Source of the DNA: Bacterioplanoides sp. SCSIO 12839 | GTDB lineage: Bacteria; Pseudomonadota; Gammaproteobacteria; Pseudomonadales; Oceanobacteraceae | DNA: 64,000 nt | Direction of reading: 5' to 3' | NCBI RefSeq assembly: GCF_024397975.1 | Contig: NZ_CP073745.1 | Span: 1,700,501-1,764,500 of the forward strand | In this document: positions 9,986 through 18,416 of the stretch, in pieces | Layout: each line of letters begins with the position of its first letter | Numbering within the stretch: position 1 is the first letter of the stretch | The notes under the pieces: generated by a model | What the model saw: the letters and a program-made list of their open reading frames with translations, nothing else | Database searches by the model: none | Told to the model about the DNA's origin: nothing | Program-made: the position numbers and the translations under genes

Positions 9986-11982
9986 GTGCGGTACAAATTC
10001 CACGGGTAGCACTGATCTGGATGTTGCTGGCGGTGGCGGGCAGTTTAGTGCTGCACAGTCATCACTTGCCAGTCTGGATGTGGGTCGTGGTGGCCGTGAT
10101 CTTTGGCTGGCGCTGGTTGGTGTATCAGGGGCGTTTTTCTTATCCCGGCAAAATAGCGAAAGCCGTATTGGTGGCCGGAGCCACGGTGGCGGTGGTGTTA
10201 TCGTTTGATAAACAGTTTTCGTTAGAAAGTGCCTCCGCCTTTTTGGTAGCGGCCTGCATTCTGAAATTGCTGGAGATGAAGACGTTACGCGATGGCCATA
10301 TCGTGGTGTTTCTCAGTTATTTCTTGTTAGCCGTTGGTTTTTTGTTTGATCAAAGCATTGTGGCGGGCTTGGCGGGTATTTCCGGGGTTTGGTTAATCAC
10401 CACGGCGTTAATTGCTTTGCATCAGAATCGTCGGCGCCAGTTTGGCTGGCAGTCAGCGCGCTTGTCAGGCGGCATTTTGCTGACTTCATTACCCTTTATG
10501 TTGGTGATTTACCTGATCTTCCCACGCCTTGGGCCGCTCTGGAGTGTTGGCCTGCAATCCAGTTCGGCAAAAACCGGGTTATCTGAACGTATGTCTCCGG
10601 GTGATATTGCCAATTTGAGTCAGTCAGATGAGTTGGCATTCCGGGTATCCTTTGCCAATGATCAGGTGCCCCCGCGCAGAGAACTGTACTGGCGAGCATT
10701 GATTCTGGATAACTACGACGGTCGTAGCTGGCAACCGGGTGCAGAGGTTGGTGTGCAATGGGCGCCACGCAGCTGGCAGCCCCCTGAGAGTGCAGAAGGT
10801 GTGTTAGAATACGAAATTATTCAGGAAGCCACTGATCAGAAATGGTTGTTTGCCCTACGGGGTGTGGCGGCGGTGGAATCTGGCACCGGCATGACCTTTG
10901 ACGATCGCCTGATTCATCGCCGGGATGTGCATCAGCGTATTCGTTATCGGGCTAAGTCCTGGCCAACCGTTACATTGGATGAGAACGGTTTATCGAAACT
11001 GGAACGCTGGCGTTATACCCAATTGCCCAAAAACGGCAATGAACGAACGCGGCAGTGGGCACAGCAATTGCGTGCGGTGCTGCCTGATGACGAGCAGTTT
11101 GTGCAGAATATCTGGCAGCAATTTCGCCAGCAGGAATATTATTACACTCTGAAACCACCGGTATTGGCCGATAACGATATTGATGCTTTTTTGTTTGATA
11201 GTCGCCGTGGTTTTTGTGCCCATTATTCCGGTGCTCTGACGTTTGCGGCCCGGGCAGCCGGTATTCCGGCACGGGTTGTTGCGGGTTATCAGGGAGGCGA
11301 GTGGAATGCCGAAGAAAAGTATCTGTCGGTGCGACAATACGATGCGCATGCCTGGGTGGAAGTCTGGTTGCAAGGCAAAGGCTGGGTGCGGGTTGACCCG
11401 ACGGCGGCTGTGTCTCCCGAGCGGATTGAACTGGGTCTGGAGCAAGCCGTTCAGGAAGAGGGCACCTTTCTCGATGATCAGTTTTTTTCTGCTCATAAAC
11501 TGAAGTCGATCGATTGGTTGAATCAGCTGCGGTTACAAATGGACAGTATTAATTATTACTGGCAAAGCTGGGTGTTGTCTTATGATAACCAGCGTCAGAA
11601 ACAGTTATTTCAGAATTGGCTAGGCGTGCAGTCTTACGAAAAAATTCTGTATGGCTTTGGTTTGGCTTTTTCCGCGTTTTTCCTGTTAGGCGCCATGTTG
11701 GTTTGGTGGAATCAGCGGCCTAAATACCGCTCTGTTGAACTCAAAGCCTGGCACCAACTGCAACAAAAAGCCGCAGCCTTGGGCATTGAAACGCAAATCG
11801 GAGAAACACCATCGCATTATTTGCAACGATTAGCCAAAGCCTTTCCTAAATCAGCGGATTCGCTGCGTTCGCTGGACGTGATGATGATGCAAGCTTTATA
11901 TGCCGAACCTGAGCGTTACAACACTCAGCAACAGAAAGTGATTGCCCGGGCGATGAACCGTTTACGCAGACAACTGCGCTGA
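9982..11982 (+). CDS. tgpA: Transglutaminase-like membrane protein, TgpA/DUF3488 type
   Basis: This is a 666-residue inner-membrane protein. The N-terminus has several hydrophobic segments (about residues 10-190, DUF3488-like). A periplasmic transglutaminase-like domain carries the catalytic cysteine in RRGFCAHYSGALTFAARAAG, the histidine in YDAHAWVEVW and the aspartate in WVRVDPTA. One more membrane helix (near residue 560) and a DUF4129-like C-terminal tail follow. The family is TgpA of Pseudomonas, which is needed for viability there. The ATG at 9982 overlaps the DUF58 stop, so MoxR, DUF58 and TgpA form one operon. Confidence 0.9.
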   Translation: MSAVQIPRVALIWMLLAVAGSLVLHSHHLPVWMWVVVAVIFGWRWLVYQGRFSYPGKIAKAVLVAGATVAVVLSFDKQFSLESASAFLVAACILKLLEMKTLRDGHIVVFLSYFLLAVGFLFDQSIVAGLAGISGVWLITTALIALHQNRRRQFGWQSARLSGGILLTSLPFMLVIYLIFPRLGPLWSVGLQSSSAKTGLSERMSPGDIANLSQSDELAFRVSFANDQVPPRRELYWRALILDNYDGRSWQPGAEVGVQWAPRSWQPPESAEGVLEYEIIQEATDQKWLFALRGVAAVESGTGMTFDDRLIHRRDVHQRIRYRAKSWPTVTLDENGLSKLERWRYTQLPKNGNERTRQWAQQLRAVLPDDEQFVQNIWQQFRQQEYYYTLKPPVLADNDIDAFLFDSRRGFCAHYSGALTFAARAAGIPARVVAGYQGGEWNAEEKYLSVRQYDAHAWVEVWLQGKGWVRVDPTAAVSPERIELGLEQAVQEEGTFLDDQFFSAHKLKSIDWLNQLRLQMDSINYYWQSWVLSYDNQRQKQLFQNWLGVQSYEKILYGFGLAFSAFFLLGAMLVWWNQRPKYRSVELKAWHQLQQKAAALGIETQIGETPSHYLQRLAKAFPKSADSLRSLDVMMMQALYAEPERYNTQQQKVIARAMNRLRRQLR

Positions 11983-12027
11983 TTCAGTGCTGGTTGAAAG
12001 CTTGCTGGATTAAGCACAGGTTGTCTG

Positions 12028-12555
12028 TCAGCAGCCCGATAATTCCATGATAATTTCGGGTGCCAGTGCCACGGTAACGTGGCTTTTGTAGGTGACATAA
12101 CAATTGGTTGCCAGCACATCCGCTGCTGTGGGAGATGTGTTGGTAAGCTTATTGGTTAGGTATAAGCCTCGTGCAATTTGGTTGGCGGCGGTACGATCGT
12201 TAAAAACAGTCGCAAAAACATAGTTGTCACTGATGTCGGTGATTTCTAATATTTCCGGGATGCCATCGCTGTCACTGAATGAAATACCCAAGGGGTAACC
12301 CTGATCAAAAAACACACCCTGATAGGTGAAACCGTTATTAACACCACCGGTTTCAATCAGGGCCTTAGAATGATACAGGTTCGCGGAGGATTGCAATCCT
12401 CCTTTTAATGCCTCGGTGGATGCACGATCGGCATCCGATGAAAATTCAATAAATTCGGGAATCACGAAGGCGGCCAGCGTGCTGATAATAACAATCACAA
12501 TAATCAGCTCAATTAAGGTAAAACCGCTGTTTTTGCATTGTGGCTGATGCTTCAT
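12028..12555 (-). CDS. Type IV pilin-like protein, MSHA type
   Basis: The 175-residue protein begins with a short charged leader and the prepilin cleavage motif G/FTLIEL (Gly11-Phe12, Glu at mature position 5). A hydrophobic helix follows (IIVIVIISTLAAFVIPEF). The C-terminal domain contains two cysteines (NCYV and the final SGC) that could form the usual pilin disulphide. It stands alone with no assembly genes nearby, so it is an orphan or minor pilin needing a prepilin peptidase and pilus machinery encoded elsewhere. Confidence 0.85.
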   Translation of the reverse strand: MKHQPQCKNSGFTLIELIIVIVIISTLAAFVIPEFIEFSSDADRASTEALKGGLQSSANLYHSKALIETGGVNNGFTYQGVFFDQGYPLGISFSDSDGIPEILEITDISDNYVFATVFNDRTAANQIARGLYLTNKLTNTSPTAADVLATNCYVTYKSHVTVALAPEIIMELSGC

Positions 12556-12621
12556 TGATACCTCTGACCGATTTAATAATATCCTTATAAACTAGGTCAG
12601 AATGGCCGAAACGCAAGTCGG

Positions 12622-13290
12622 TTATTCAGACTTTGGGCTCCATGGACAAAAGCAGCCGTCACCAGCAACATTCATAAAGGGGCCATAAGGTCCTTGTTGC
12701 AGGTTACGGATAATATTCGGAAAGAAATCGTCGTTGGCAACGGTGCATAAAGCGCCAAAACCATAAGCACCGAAATAGCCCATCTCATATTGGCCTTCCA
12801 CCTTATTAAAGAGTGCCAGGCCCGGGCTGGCAGAGAGTGGAAGTTCAGCCGGGGAAACTCGGATGAGTGACAGACGCTCGCCATTCAGGCGACGAAAATC
12901 CTGAATCTGTTCCTGGCTGGTGTTGGTGGAGGTAACGGCGATAACGCTCAGCTCGCTGGCATCAAAATCACGCAAAATGCCATTAAAATGCCTCTGACTG
13001 ACCTGATTGCACAAACAATCCGGATTCCAGAAATGCAGTAACACCACGTCGGCTGCGTTTTCAGGCAACTGGGTTAATGCGCTTTGGAATAATGCTTCAA
13101 CCTGTTGCGCCTGCCACAATCGAGGATCATCATCCGCACTGATAAAAGGGCGAATGGTTTGTTGTTGAAACCACCACAAACCTAATAACGTGGCGACCAG
13201 CCAAACACTGATCAACGTGCCAATCAGCAGGTTCTTTTTAACCCCTAAAGGCGGGGTGTGATGGTGATGAGCGTTGGATGTTTTTTTCAT
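12622..13290 (-). CDS. Thioredoxin-fold membrane-anchored protein, DUF6436-like
   Basis: The predicted 222-residue protein starts with a histidine-rich cytoplasmic stretch (HAHHHHT), then one membrane helix (about residues 19-40). A periplasmic thioredoxin-like domain follows, with FWNPDCLCNQ where a CxxC would be, so the motif is CLC. I chose the ATG at 13290; upstream in-frame codons run into the intergenic region. It is divergent from a cytoplasmic thioredoxin/TPR gene. The precise redox role is unknown and the family name is a best match. Confidence 0.7.
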   Translation of the reverse strand: MKKTSNAHHHHTPPLGVKKNLLIGTLISVWLVATLLGLWWFQQQTIRPFISADDDPRLWQAQQVEALFQSALTQLPENAADVVLLHFWNPDCLCNQVSQRHFNGILRDFDASELSVIAVTSTNTSQEQIQDFRRLNGERLSLIRVSPAELPLSASPGLALFNKVEGQYEMGYFGAYGFGALCTVANDDFFPNIIRNLQQGPYGPFMNVAGDGCFCPWSPKSE

Positions 13291-13349
13291 GGCCGCAGTA
13301 TACTCTGCCTCCACTTTTATCGGCCATATCAATTAACCGGAATTTTGTC

Positions 13350-14183
13350 TTGAATCACCCGCAAGCAAATAGAAACTTACCCTGGTTGAACCAGCCAATG
13401 GTACTGGTGGATTTCTGGGCGCCGTCTTGTGCTCCTTGCCTCGCCATGATGCCTCTACTGGAAAAAATAGCCGAGCAAACGCCCGAGTTGATGCTGTGTA
13501 AAGTGAATGCGGATGAACAGCTGGAGCTGGCGGAACACTATCGTATTCAGACCTTACCGACCTTGCTGTTGTTTCGACAGGGCGAAGAAGTTGGGCGATT
13601 AACTGGCGTGGTGGGGGAATCACAAATCAAGCAGCTGCTGGCACACTGTCGCGACCAGCAGATCACAGCACTGATGGAGCAATTACAGCAGTGGCGTATG
13701 CAGCAGCCAAATAACAGGTTGTCGTCATCAGCTTCTCCGCAACACCTTAAACAGCTGGAGAAACATCTTGAATCGCTGGAGCGATACCTCAATCAATTTC
13801 CGGATGATGAAGACGTCCGTGCATTGCTGATTCATGTGTATCTGGACGCCAGAAAGTCAGAAACCTTGGCCGAACAGAAAGCCCATTGGCAGAAAAAAAT
13901 TGAACAGCTCCAACAGGTCAGTAACTTTGATTGGTTGCGTGGCCCGGGTATTCAGCAGGCTTGCGCCAGAGCCGCTGTGGTGCTTTCCGGATTGTTTGAT
14001 CAATCACCGGTGAATCATTGGGTTCAGGCTGAGCAGTACGAACGGGCTGCTACCGAGTTATTGCGCTTGTTAGAACAGCAGCCTGATGATTCTGGGCTGC
14101 GTCAGCAATTTATTCAATTGCTTGATCTGATACCCGATCGGCCGAAGGCCAATCAATTACGTCGCCAGTTGCATGCCCGGTAA
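13350..14183 (+). CDS. Thioredoxin-domain/TPR protein, CnoX (YbbN)-like
   Basis: The protein has about 277 residues. A thioredoxin domain with the active-site motif WAPSCAPC and the cis-proline segment TLPTLLLF occupies roughly residues 1-110. Helical TPR-like repeats follow (LERYLNQFPDDEDVRALLIHV and YERAATELLRLLEQQPDD). This matches CnoX/YbbN, a holdase chaperedoxin. E. coli CnoX lacks the CxxC, whereas here it is intact, as in many other bacteria. No ATG suits the domain start; the TTG at 13350 (MNHPQANRN) is the most plausible start but uncertain. Confidence 0.8.
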   Translation: MNHPQANRNLPWLNQPMVLVDFWAPSCAPCLAMMPLLEKIAEQTPELMLCKVNADEQLELAEHYRIQTLPTLLLFRQGEEVGRLTGVVGESQIKQLLAHCRDQQITALMEQLQQWRMQQPNNRLSSSASPQHLKQLEKHLESLERYLNQFPDDEDVRALLIHVYLDARKSETLAEQKAHWQKKIEQLQQVSNFDWLRGPGIQQACARAAVVLSGLFDQSPVNHWVQAEQYERAATELLRLLEQQPDDSGLRQQFIQLLDLIPDRPKANQLRRQLHAR

Positions 14184-14345
14184 AGCTACAGTCATTAAAA
14201 CCACAGCCATTTTAGACGCCAGTGTTGCACTGGCCGAACATTGTTATGCTTCGACAGTGGTTCCGTCATACCCTGAAATCGTCATAATCAGGCGCGTTAA
14301 ATCATGACAACTCTATCTCTGAAAAACATTATTTGAGGTAAGCGA

Positions 14346-15383
14346 ATGGAAACCCGTTCACTTGGCAATACCCAGTTACAGGTCAGTAAACTGTGTTTGG
14401 GCACCATGACCTGGGGCGAGCAAAATACCGAAGCTCAGGCACACGAGCAAATGGATTATGCGCTGGCAAACGGCATTAATTTCTTTGATGTGGCCGAAAT
14501 GTATCCGGTGCCGCCGCGCCCAGACACTCAGGGAGCCACAGAGCGCTACATTGGTAGCTGGTTTCAGAAAAGTGGTAACCGCGACAAAGTCATTCTGGCG
14601 ACGAAAGTTGCCGGGCCGGCTGATTGGTTATTGCATGTGCGGGGCGGGCCACAATTGACGCGTGAGCATATTGTTCAGGCTGTGGAATCCAGTCTGGATC
14701 GTTTAAAAACCGATTATATCGACCTGTATCAGGTGCATTGGCCAGCGCGTAAAACCAACTTCTTCGGCCAGTTGGGCTATCAGCATCAGGACGATGCCGA
14801 TGCGACGCCATTAGAAGAAACGCTGGCGGCGCTGAATGAGCTGATTCAGCAAGGTAAGATTCGCCATTATGGCCTGTCGAATGAAACCGCCTGGGGCGCG
14901 ATGAAAGTGGTGCAGATTGCCGATGCCAATGGTTGGCCGCACCCGGTGTCTATTCAAAACCCTTACAACCTGCTGAACCGCAGCTACGAAGTGGGACTGG
15001 CGGAAGTATCTCACCGTGAAAATATGGGGTTACTGGCGTATTCACCGCTGGCGTTTGGTGTGTTGAGTGGTAAATATCTGAATGATCAGAAGCCCGACAA
15101 TGCCCGTTTAACCCTGTTTGATCGGTTTACTCGTTATCTGGGGGAGCAGGCCGAGAGCGCTACGCAGGATTATTGTGATTTGGCCGCTGAACTGGGAATG
15201 TCTCCGGCGGTTATGGCGCAGGCATTTGTGACAGAACGCAGTTTTGTTACATCGAATATTATTGGTGCTACCACCATGGCGCAGCTGCAAGAAAATATCG
15301 ACAGTGCTCAGGTAATTCTCGATAGCGAAGCACTGGCAAAAATTGATGCCATTCACGCGCGTATTTCGAATCCGTGCCCGTAA
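14346..15383 (+). CDS. tas: NADP(H)-dependent aldo/keto reductase, Tas-like
   Basis: The 345-residue aldo/keto reductase starts METRSLGNTQLQVSKLCLGT. The catalytic tetrad lies in FFDVAEMYP (Asp, Tyr), ATKVAGP (Lys) and YQVHWPARKTNFFG (His). The VHWPAR and TNFFG segments are typical of the E. coli Tas/YghZ branch. AGGTA lies just before the ATG. It is monocistronic and converges with the MATE gene. The natural substrate is unknown. Confidence 0.88.
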   Translation: METRSLGNTQLQVSKLCLGTMTWGEQNTEAQAHEQMDYALANGINFFDVAEMYPVPPRPDTQGATERYIGSWFQKSGNRDKVILATKVAGPADWLLHVRGGPQLTREHIVQAVESSLDRLKTDYIDLYQVHWPARKTNFFGQLGYQHQDDADATPLEETLAALNELIQQGKIRHYGLSNETAWGAMKVVQIADANGWPHPVSIQNPYNLLNRSYEVGLAEVSHRENMGLLAYSPLAFGVLSGKYLNDQKPDNARLTLFDRFTRYLGEQAESATQDYCDLAAELGMSPAVMAQAFVTERSFVTSNIIGATTMAQLQENIDSAQVILDSEALAKIDAIHARISNPCP

Positions 15384-15417
15384 TCATACCCGCATGAGGT
15401 TGTTGTAATTAAGTTGT

Positions 15418-15439
15418 GAGAGCCGCACTGGTGGCTCTC
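15418..15439. terminator. Hairpin between the convergent tas and MATE genes
   Basis: Arms GAGAGCC (15418-15424) and GGCTCTC (15433-15439) lie in the 74-base gap between convergent genes. No T-run follows on either strand, so termination is inferred from position. Confidence 0.45.
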
Positions 15440-15457
15440 CGACCTCTGTTATCCAGT

Positions 15458-16858
15458 TCAGTCTATGCGCTGACTGCTCACCCGATACAGCCGGTATCCC
15501 AACGCAATCGCTGCTGCGGTTAAACCAATCACCAGCCCCGTCCAGAACCCTTCTGCGCCTAATGGTTGGTTGTCATTAAAGCCTTGCGGATAAAACGCCA
15601 GGTAATAACCCAGCGCCAGGCCAATGGCCCAATACGAAATAAAGGTAATCACCATCACCGGCAGGGTATCCTGATAACCACGAAGAGCACCAGCTGCACC
15701 AACCTGAACTGCATCCGATAACTGAAAAACCGCTGCGAACAGCAATAAGCCTGAGGCAATTTTCACCACTTCCGGGTCGGGGGAATACAGGCCGGAAATA
15801 AACCCAGACAAAGTCACCATCAAAGTCGCATTAAAGGCCGCAACACCAAGGTTTGTTTTCACGCCAAGCCAGGCAGCACGTTGAGCCAGTTCGGGCTGAT
15901 TGCTGCCAAGGTGATGGCCAACACGCACAGTAAGTGCCATCGCCAGGCTGAGTGGAATCATAAAGGTCAGCGATGACACATTCAGTGCCACCTGATGTCC
16001 GGCAACAATCACAGGGCCAAGTTCGGTCAGGAATAATGCAATCACCGAAAATAAACTCACCTCAAAAAAAATCGCGGTGCCAATCGGTAGCCCCAAGGCA
16101 ATCACGGCTCTGACCTGGCTCCAATCTGGCTGGCGAACTTCCTGCCACAATGGTGTTTCAGTAGTTAACCGATGTTTGCGGGTGTTAAGCGCCATGGCGA
16201 TGGCCATGCCGGTAAAAATCAGAGTTGAGCCGATACCACAGGCCACACCGCCTAATTCCGGCAGGCCAAACCAGCCGTACAAAAACAAACCATTTGCCGG
16301 AACATTCAGTGCCAAGCCAACCAGCATGATGCGGGTAACATGGGCCGGTTGATTGAGCGCTTCAGCGTAAAAACGATAAGCCAGAAAAATACCGGCCGAA
16401 GGCATACCCAACGAGATTGCAAACAGATACTGGCGGGAGATATCAGCAGTGATTGGGTCGTCGACGATAATGGGCAATAATTGCGATAACCCCATGAGCG
16501 TCGCCGCTGATATCAAGCCAAATAAAATGCCGGTAACCAGGGCCGCAGACAATAACTTGGGTAACTGTGTGGTTTTGCCAGCGCCATTAAACTGTGCCGC
16601 CAATGGCGAAAGGGCCACCAAAACCCCAGCCAGAAATAACCAGACGGGCAGCCAGATTGACGTGCCAATCGCCACTGCTGCCAGATCACGGGTGCTGATA
16701 TAACCCGACATTAACGTGTCTACCGTCCCCATGCCGATCTGTGCCAACTGCGTGGCAAGAATTGGCAGTGTCAGCTTGCGCAGGGCGCGTAATTCCTCTG
16801 TTTTAAAGGATTTTTCGGGGTTTGAGGCCGGGTGCGTCTTTGTGTTTTGTTGTGTCAT
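15458..16858 (-). CDS. MATE family multidrug/Na+ antiporter with an island-supplied N-terminus
   Basis: This is a MATE efflux protein of 466 residues with about 12 membrane segments, NorM/MdtK-like (LPILATQLAQIGMGTVDTLMSG at the start of helix 1). The codons before residue 21 come from the inserted island. The sequence shared with the right end of the island begins at EELRALRKLTLPI, and upstream the protein reads MTQQNTKTHPASN. The displaced original starts MTTSHNPEFTRQ (see 55653-55796). The frame is kept, so the protein is probably functional, but its promoter and leader are now island DNA. No clear Shine-Dalgarno sequence precedes the ATG. Confidence 0.92.
   Translation of the reverse strand: MTQQNTKTHPASNPEKSFKTEELRALRKLTLPILATQLAQIGMGTVDTLMSGYISTRDLAAVAIGTSIWLPVWLFLAGVLVALSPLAAQFNGAGKTTQLPKLLSAALVTGILFGLISAATLMGLSQLLPIIVDDPITADISRQYLFAISLGMPSAGIFLAYRFYAEALNQPAHVTRIMLVGLALNVPANGLFLYGWFGLPELGGVACGIGSTLIFTGMAIAMALNTRKHRLTTETPLWQEVRQPDWSQVRAVIALGLPIGTAIFFEVSLFSVIALFLTELGPVIVAGHQVALNVSSLTFMIPLSLAMALTVRVGHHLGSNQPELAQRAAWLGVKTNLGVAAFNATLMVTLSGFISGLYSPDPEVVKIASGLLLFAAVFQLSDAVQVGAAGALRGYQDTLPVMVITFISYWAIGLALGYYLAFYPQGFNDNQPLGAEGFWTGLVIGLTAAAIALGYRLYRVSSQRID
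16728..16797. repeat. Left attachment repeat (attL), inside the MATE gene
   Basis: This 70-bp copy matches 55693-55762 at 69 of 70 positions. The single difference is an A at the GGCAAGAATTGG segment where the other copy has G. It encodes the minus-strand MATE residues ELRALRKLTL through IGMG. The crossover must lie somewhere within this block. Confidence 0.9.
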
Positions 16859-16893
16859 TTTTGCGTGTTTTAGGGCGTTTTTGAGCGTATAGT

Positions 16894-16938
16894 GCGTAAA
16901 AAGTGCGTCATTTTTCTTTTGAATTGAAATGACGCACT
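16894..16938. promoter_or_regulatory. Terminal-repeat and inverted-repeat region between the MATE and integrase starts
   Basis: GCGTAAAAAGWGCGTCATTT begins at 16894 and recurs at 55619 near the other end of the island. A 12-base inverted repeat overlaps it (AGTGCGTCATTT at 16902-16913, AAATGACGCACT at 16927-16938). Several further GCGT motifs lie at 16860-16900. These are the kind of sites used as integrase arm-binding sites or as an operator for the integrase promoter. The assignment is from position and symmetry only. Confidence 0.6.
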
Positions 16939-16963
16939 GGCTGTCAATGTATCAGGGGTTTCT

Positions 16964-18118
16964 ATGGCAACAATCCGAAAGCGCGCCAAAAAAGACGGGA
17001 GTTTCTCATATTATGCCGAAATCCGCATTAAGCGGGATGGCGAGGTAGTTCACCGAGAATCTAAAACCTGGCCAAAGAAAAAACTCGCTGAGCATTGGGG
17101 AACTAAACGAGAAGCCGAGCTTAATGAGCCAGGCGTTCTTGACGATATTCTTAGTGGTCAATCCACTACCAGTCGCATGTTAGTTTCTCAGTTAATAGAT
17201 GAGTACATAGCTGCTGTTTACCCCTTACGTCCTTGGCAGAAAACTAAAAGCGCAGTACTTGAGCAACTTAAGCATTCTGAGTTTGGCGCTCTTGTGGCTT
17301 CTGAGGTACTTGCTGCAGACATCATTGATCATTGCCGTGGCTGGGGTGCAGGACCGTCAACGACTATGCAACACGTTCAATATATCAAAAGTGTTTTTTC
17401 TGTTGCGGAAGAGCTGTTTCGTGTTCCGGTGAAGATGGATGAGGTCGATAAGGCACATCAAGTCATGTCCAGATTAAAGATTATTGGCAGCTCTGAAGAT
17501 CGTGAGCGAAGACCGACGATCGAGGAGATAAATCGCCTGGTTGGCTTGGCCTGGAAAAAACGAATGGCATTGAAAGGAGGAAATCGTAAATATCGGGGCG
17601 TATTGATGCCAATGGATAAAATTATCGCATTTGCCATGTTTTCCAGTCGGCGTCAGGGTGAGATTGTACGACTGACCCGGTCAGGGACTGACTTTCAGAA
17701 CAAGCGGGTTTTGGTTCCTGATATGAAGCATCCTACCAAAAAGATTGGTAATGATGTTTGGGTCTCTGTACCTGAAGAGGCCTGGCGGGTTTTGATGAGT
17801 GTTCCTGAGATTGAAGGCGAAGATCGCTACTTCCCGAACAGCTCTCGCTCAGTCGGCACCCGCTTCAATACACTGTTAAAGGAGGCAGGGTTATTTGGTG
17901 AAGATAACTTATGGTTCCATGACTTGCGCCACGAATGTACAAGTTGGTTATTTGAACGTGATGGCTGGCAAGGTGAGCGGTGGGGTGTTTCTCGTGTTGC
18001 CGCAGTAACTGGCCACCGAGACTGGAACTCCTTGAGGCGGTACACCCAGGTTGATCGCATTGAACCTTATAATAAATGGGAAAATTGGGAGTGGCTTGAC
18101 CGGGTCTGTGAAAACTAA
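16964..18118 (+). CDS. int: Tyrosine recombinase (island integrase)
   Basis: The 384-residue integrase has an N-terminal arm-binding type start (MATIRKRAKKDGSFSYYAEIRIKRDGE) and a SAM-like core-binding segment. The catalytic domain has its first arginine in FSSRRQGEIVRL, the HxxR motif in FHDLRHEC, the later histidine in VTGHRDW, and the nucleophile tyrosine in SLRRYTQV. It begins 106 bases from the MATE start at the island edge, the normal position for the enzyme that made the insertion. It is the most likely catalyst for the 70-bp attachment repeats. Confidence 0.95.
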   Translation: MATIRKRAKKDGSFSYYAEIRIKRDGEVVHRESKTWPKKKLAEHWGTKREAELNEPGVLDDILSGQSTTSRMLVSQLIDEYIAAVYPLRPWQKTKSAVLEQLKHSEFGALVASEVLAADIIDHCRGWGAGPSTTMQHVQYIKSVFSVAEELFRVPVKMDEVDKAHQVMSRLKIIGSSEDRERRPTIEEINRLVGLAWKKRMALKGGNRKYRGVLMPMDKIIAFAMFSSRRQGEIVRLTRSGTDFQNKRVLVPDMKHPTKKIGNDVWVSVPEEAWRVLMSVPEIEGEDRYFPNSSRSVGTRFNTLLKEAGLFGEDNLWFHDLRHECTSWLFERDGWQGERWGVSRVAAVTGHRDWNSLRRYTQVDRIEPYNKWENWEWLDRVCEN

Positions 18119-18266
18119 GTTCTATTGACTGTGTATGGCCTGCACTTGGTTATCCCCAGGTGGCTCATTGACTAACTTTATATTGGTAGTTGATAATAGT
18201 GTCAAAATATTGGGCTTTTCTTGAAAGGCTTATTTGCCGCTCTTTACTATCTGTATAAGACTCATC

Positions 18267-18416
18267 ATGCAAAATGTAGATTTACCTTACCTTATTCCTG
18301 AAATTGAGGCTTTTTTTGGTGCTCCTGGGTCGATAGATAAATTTGAATACCGTTTATTGGCCAATTCGCCCTCATTCCTTAAAGTCACCTGCGTATTAGG
18401 TGCAGAGAAGTCATGA
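18267..18416 (+). CDS. Small protein coupled to the cold-shock-domain gene
   Basis: A 49-residue ORF (MQNVDLPYLIPEIEAFFGAP...) whose stop overlaps the next start as ATGA, so the two are likely translated together. It has no recognisable domain. I prefer the ATG at 18267 over the TTG at 18234. It could be a genuine small partner protein or only a leader peptide for the downstream gene. Confidence 0.5.
   Translation: MQNVDLPYLIPEIEAFFGAPGSIDKFEYRLLANSPSFLKVTCVLGAEKS

Noticed and set aside
16728-16797. tRNA or tmRNA gene as the island's insertion site
   Set aside because: The repeat is coding sequence of the MATE exporter, and no tRNA-like structure is visible at either end.
15458-16858. MATE gene as disrupted by the insertion
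   Set aside because: The frame is restored by island sequence with a new ATG, and the rest of the protein is full length.
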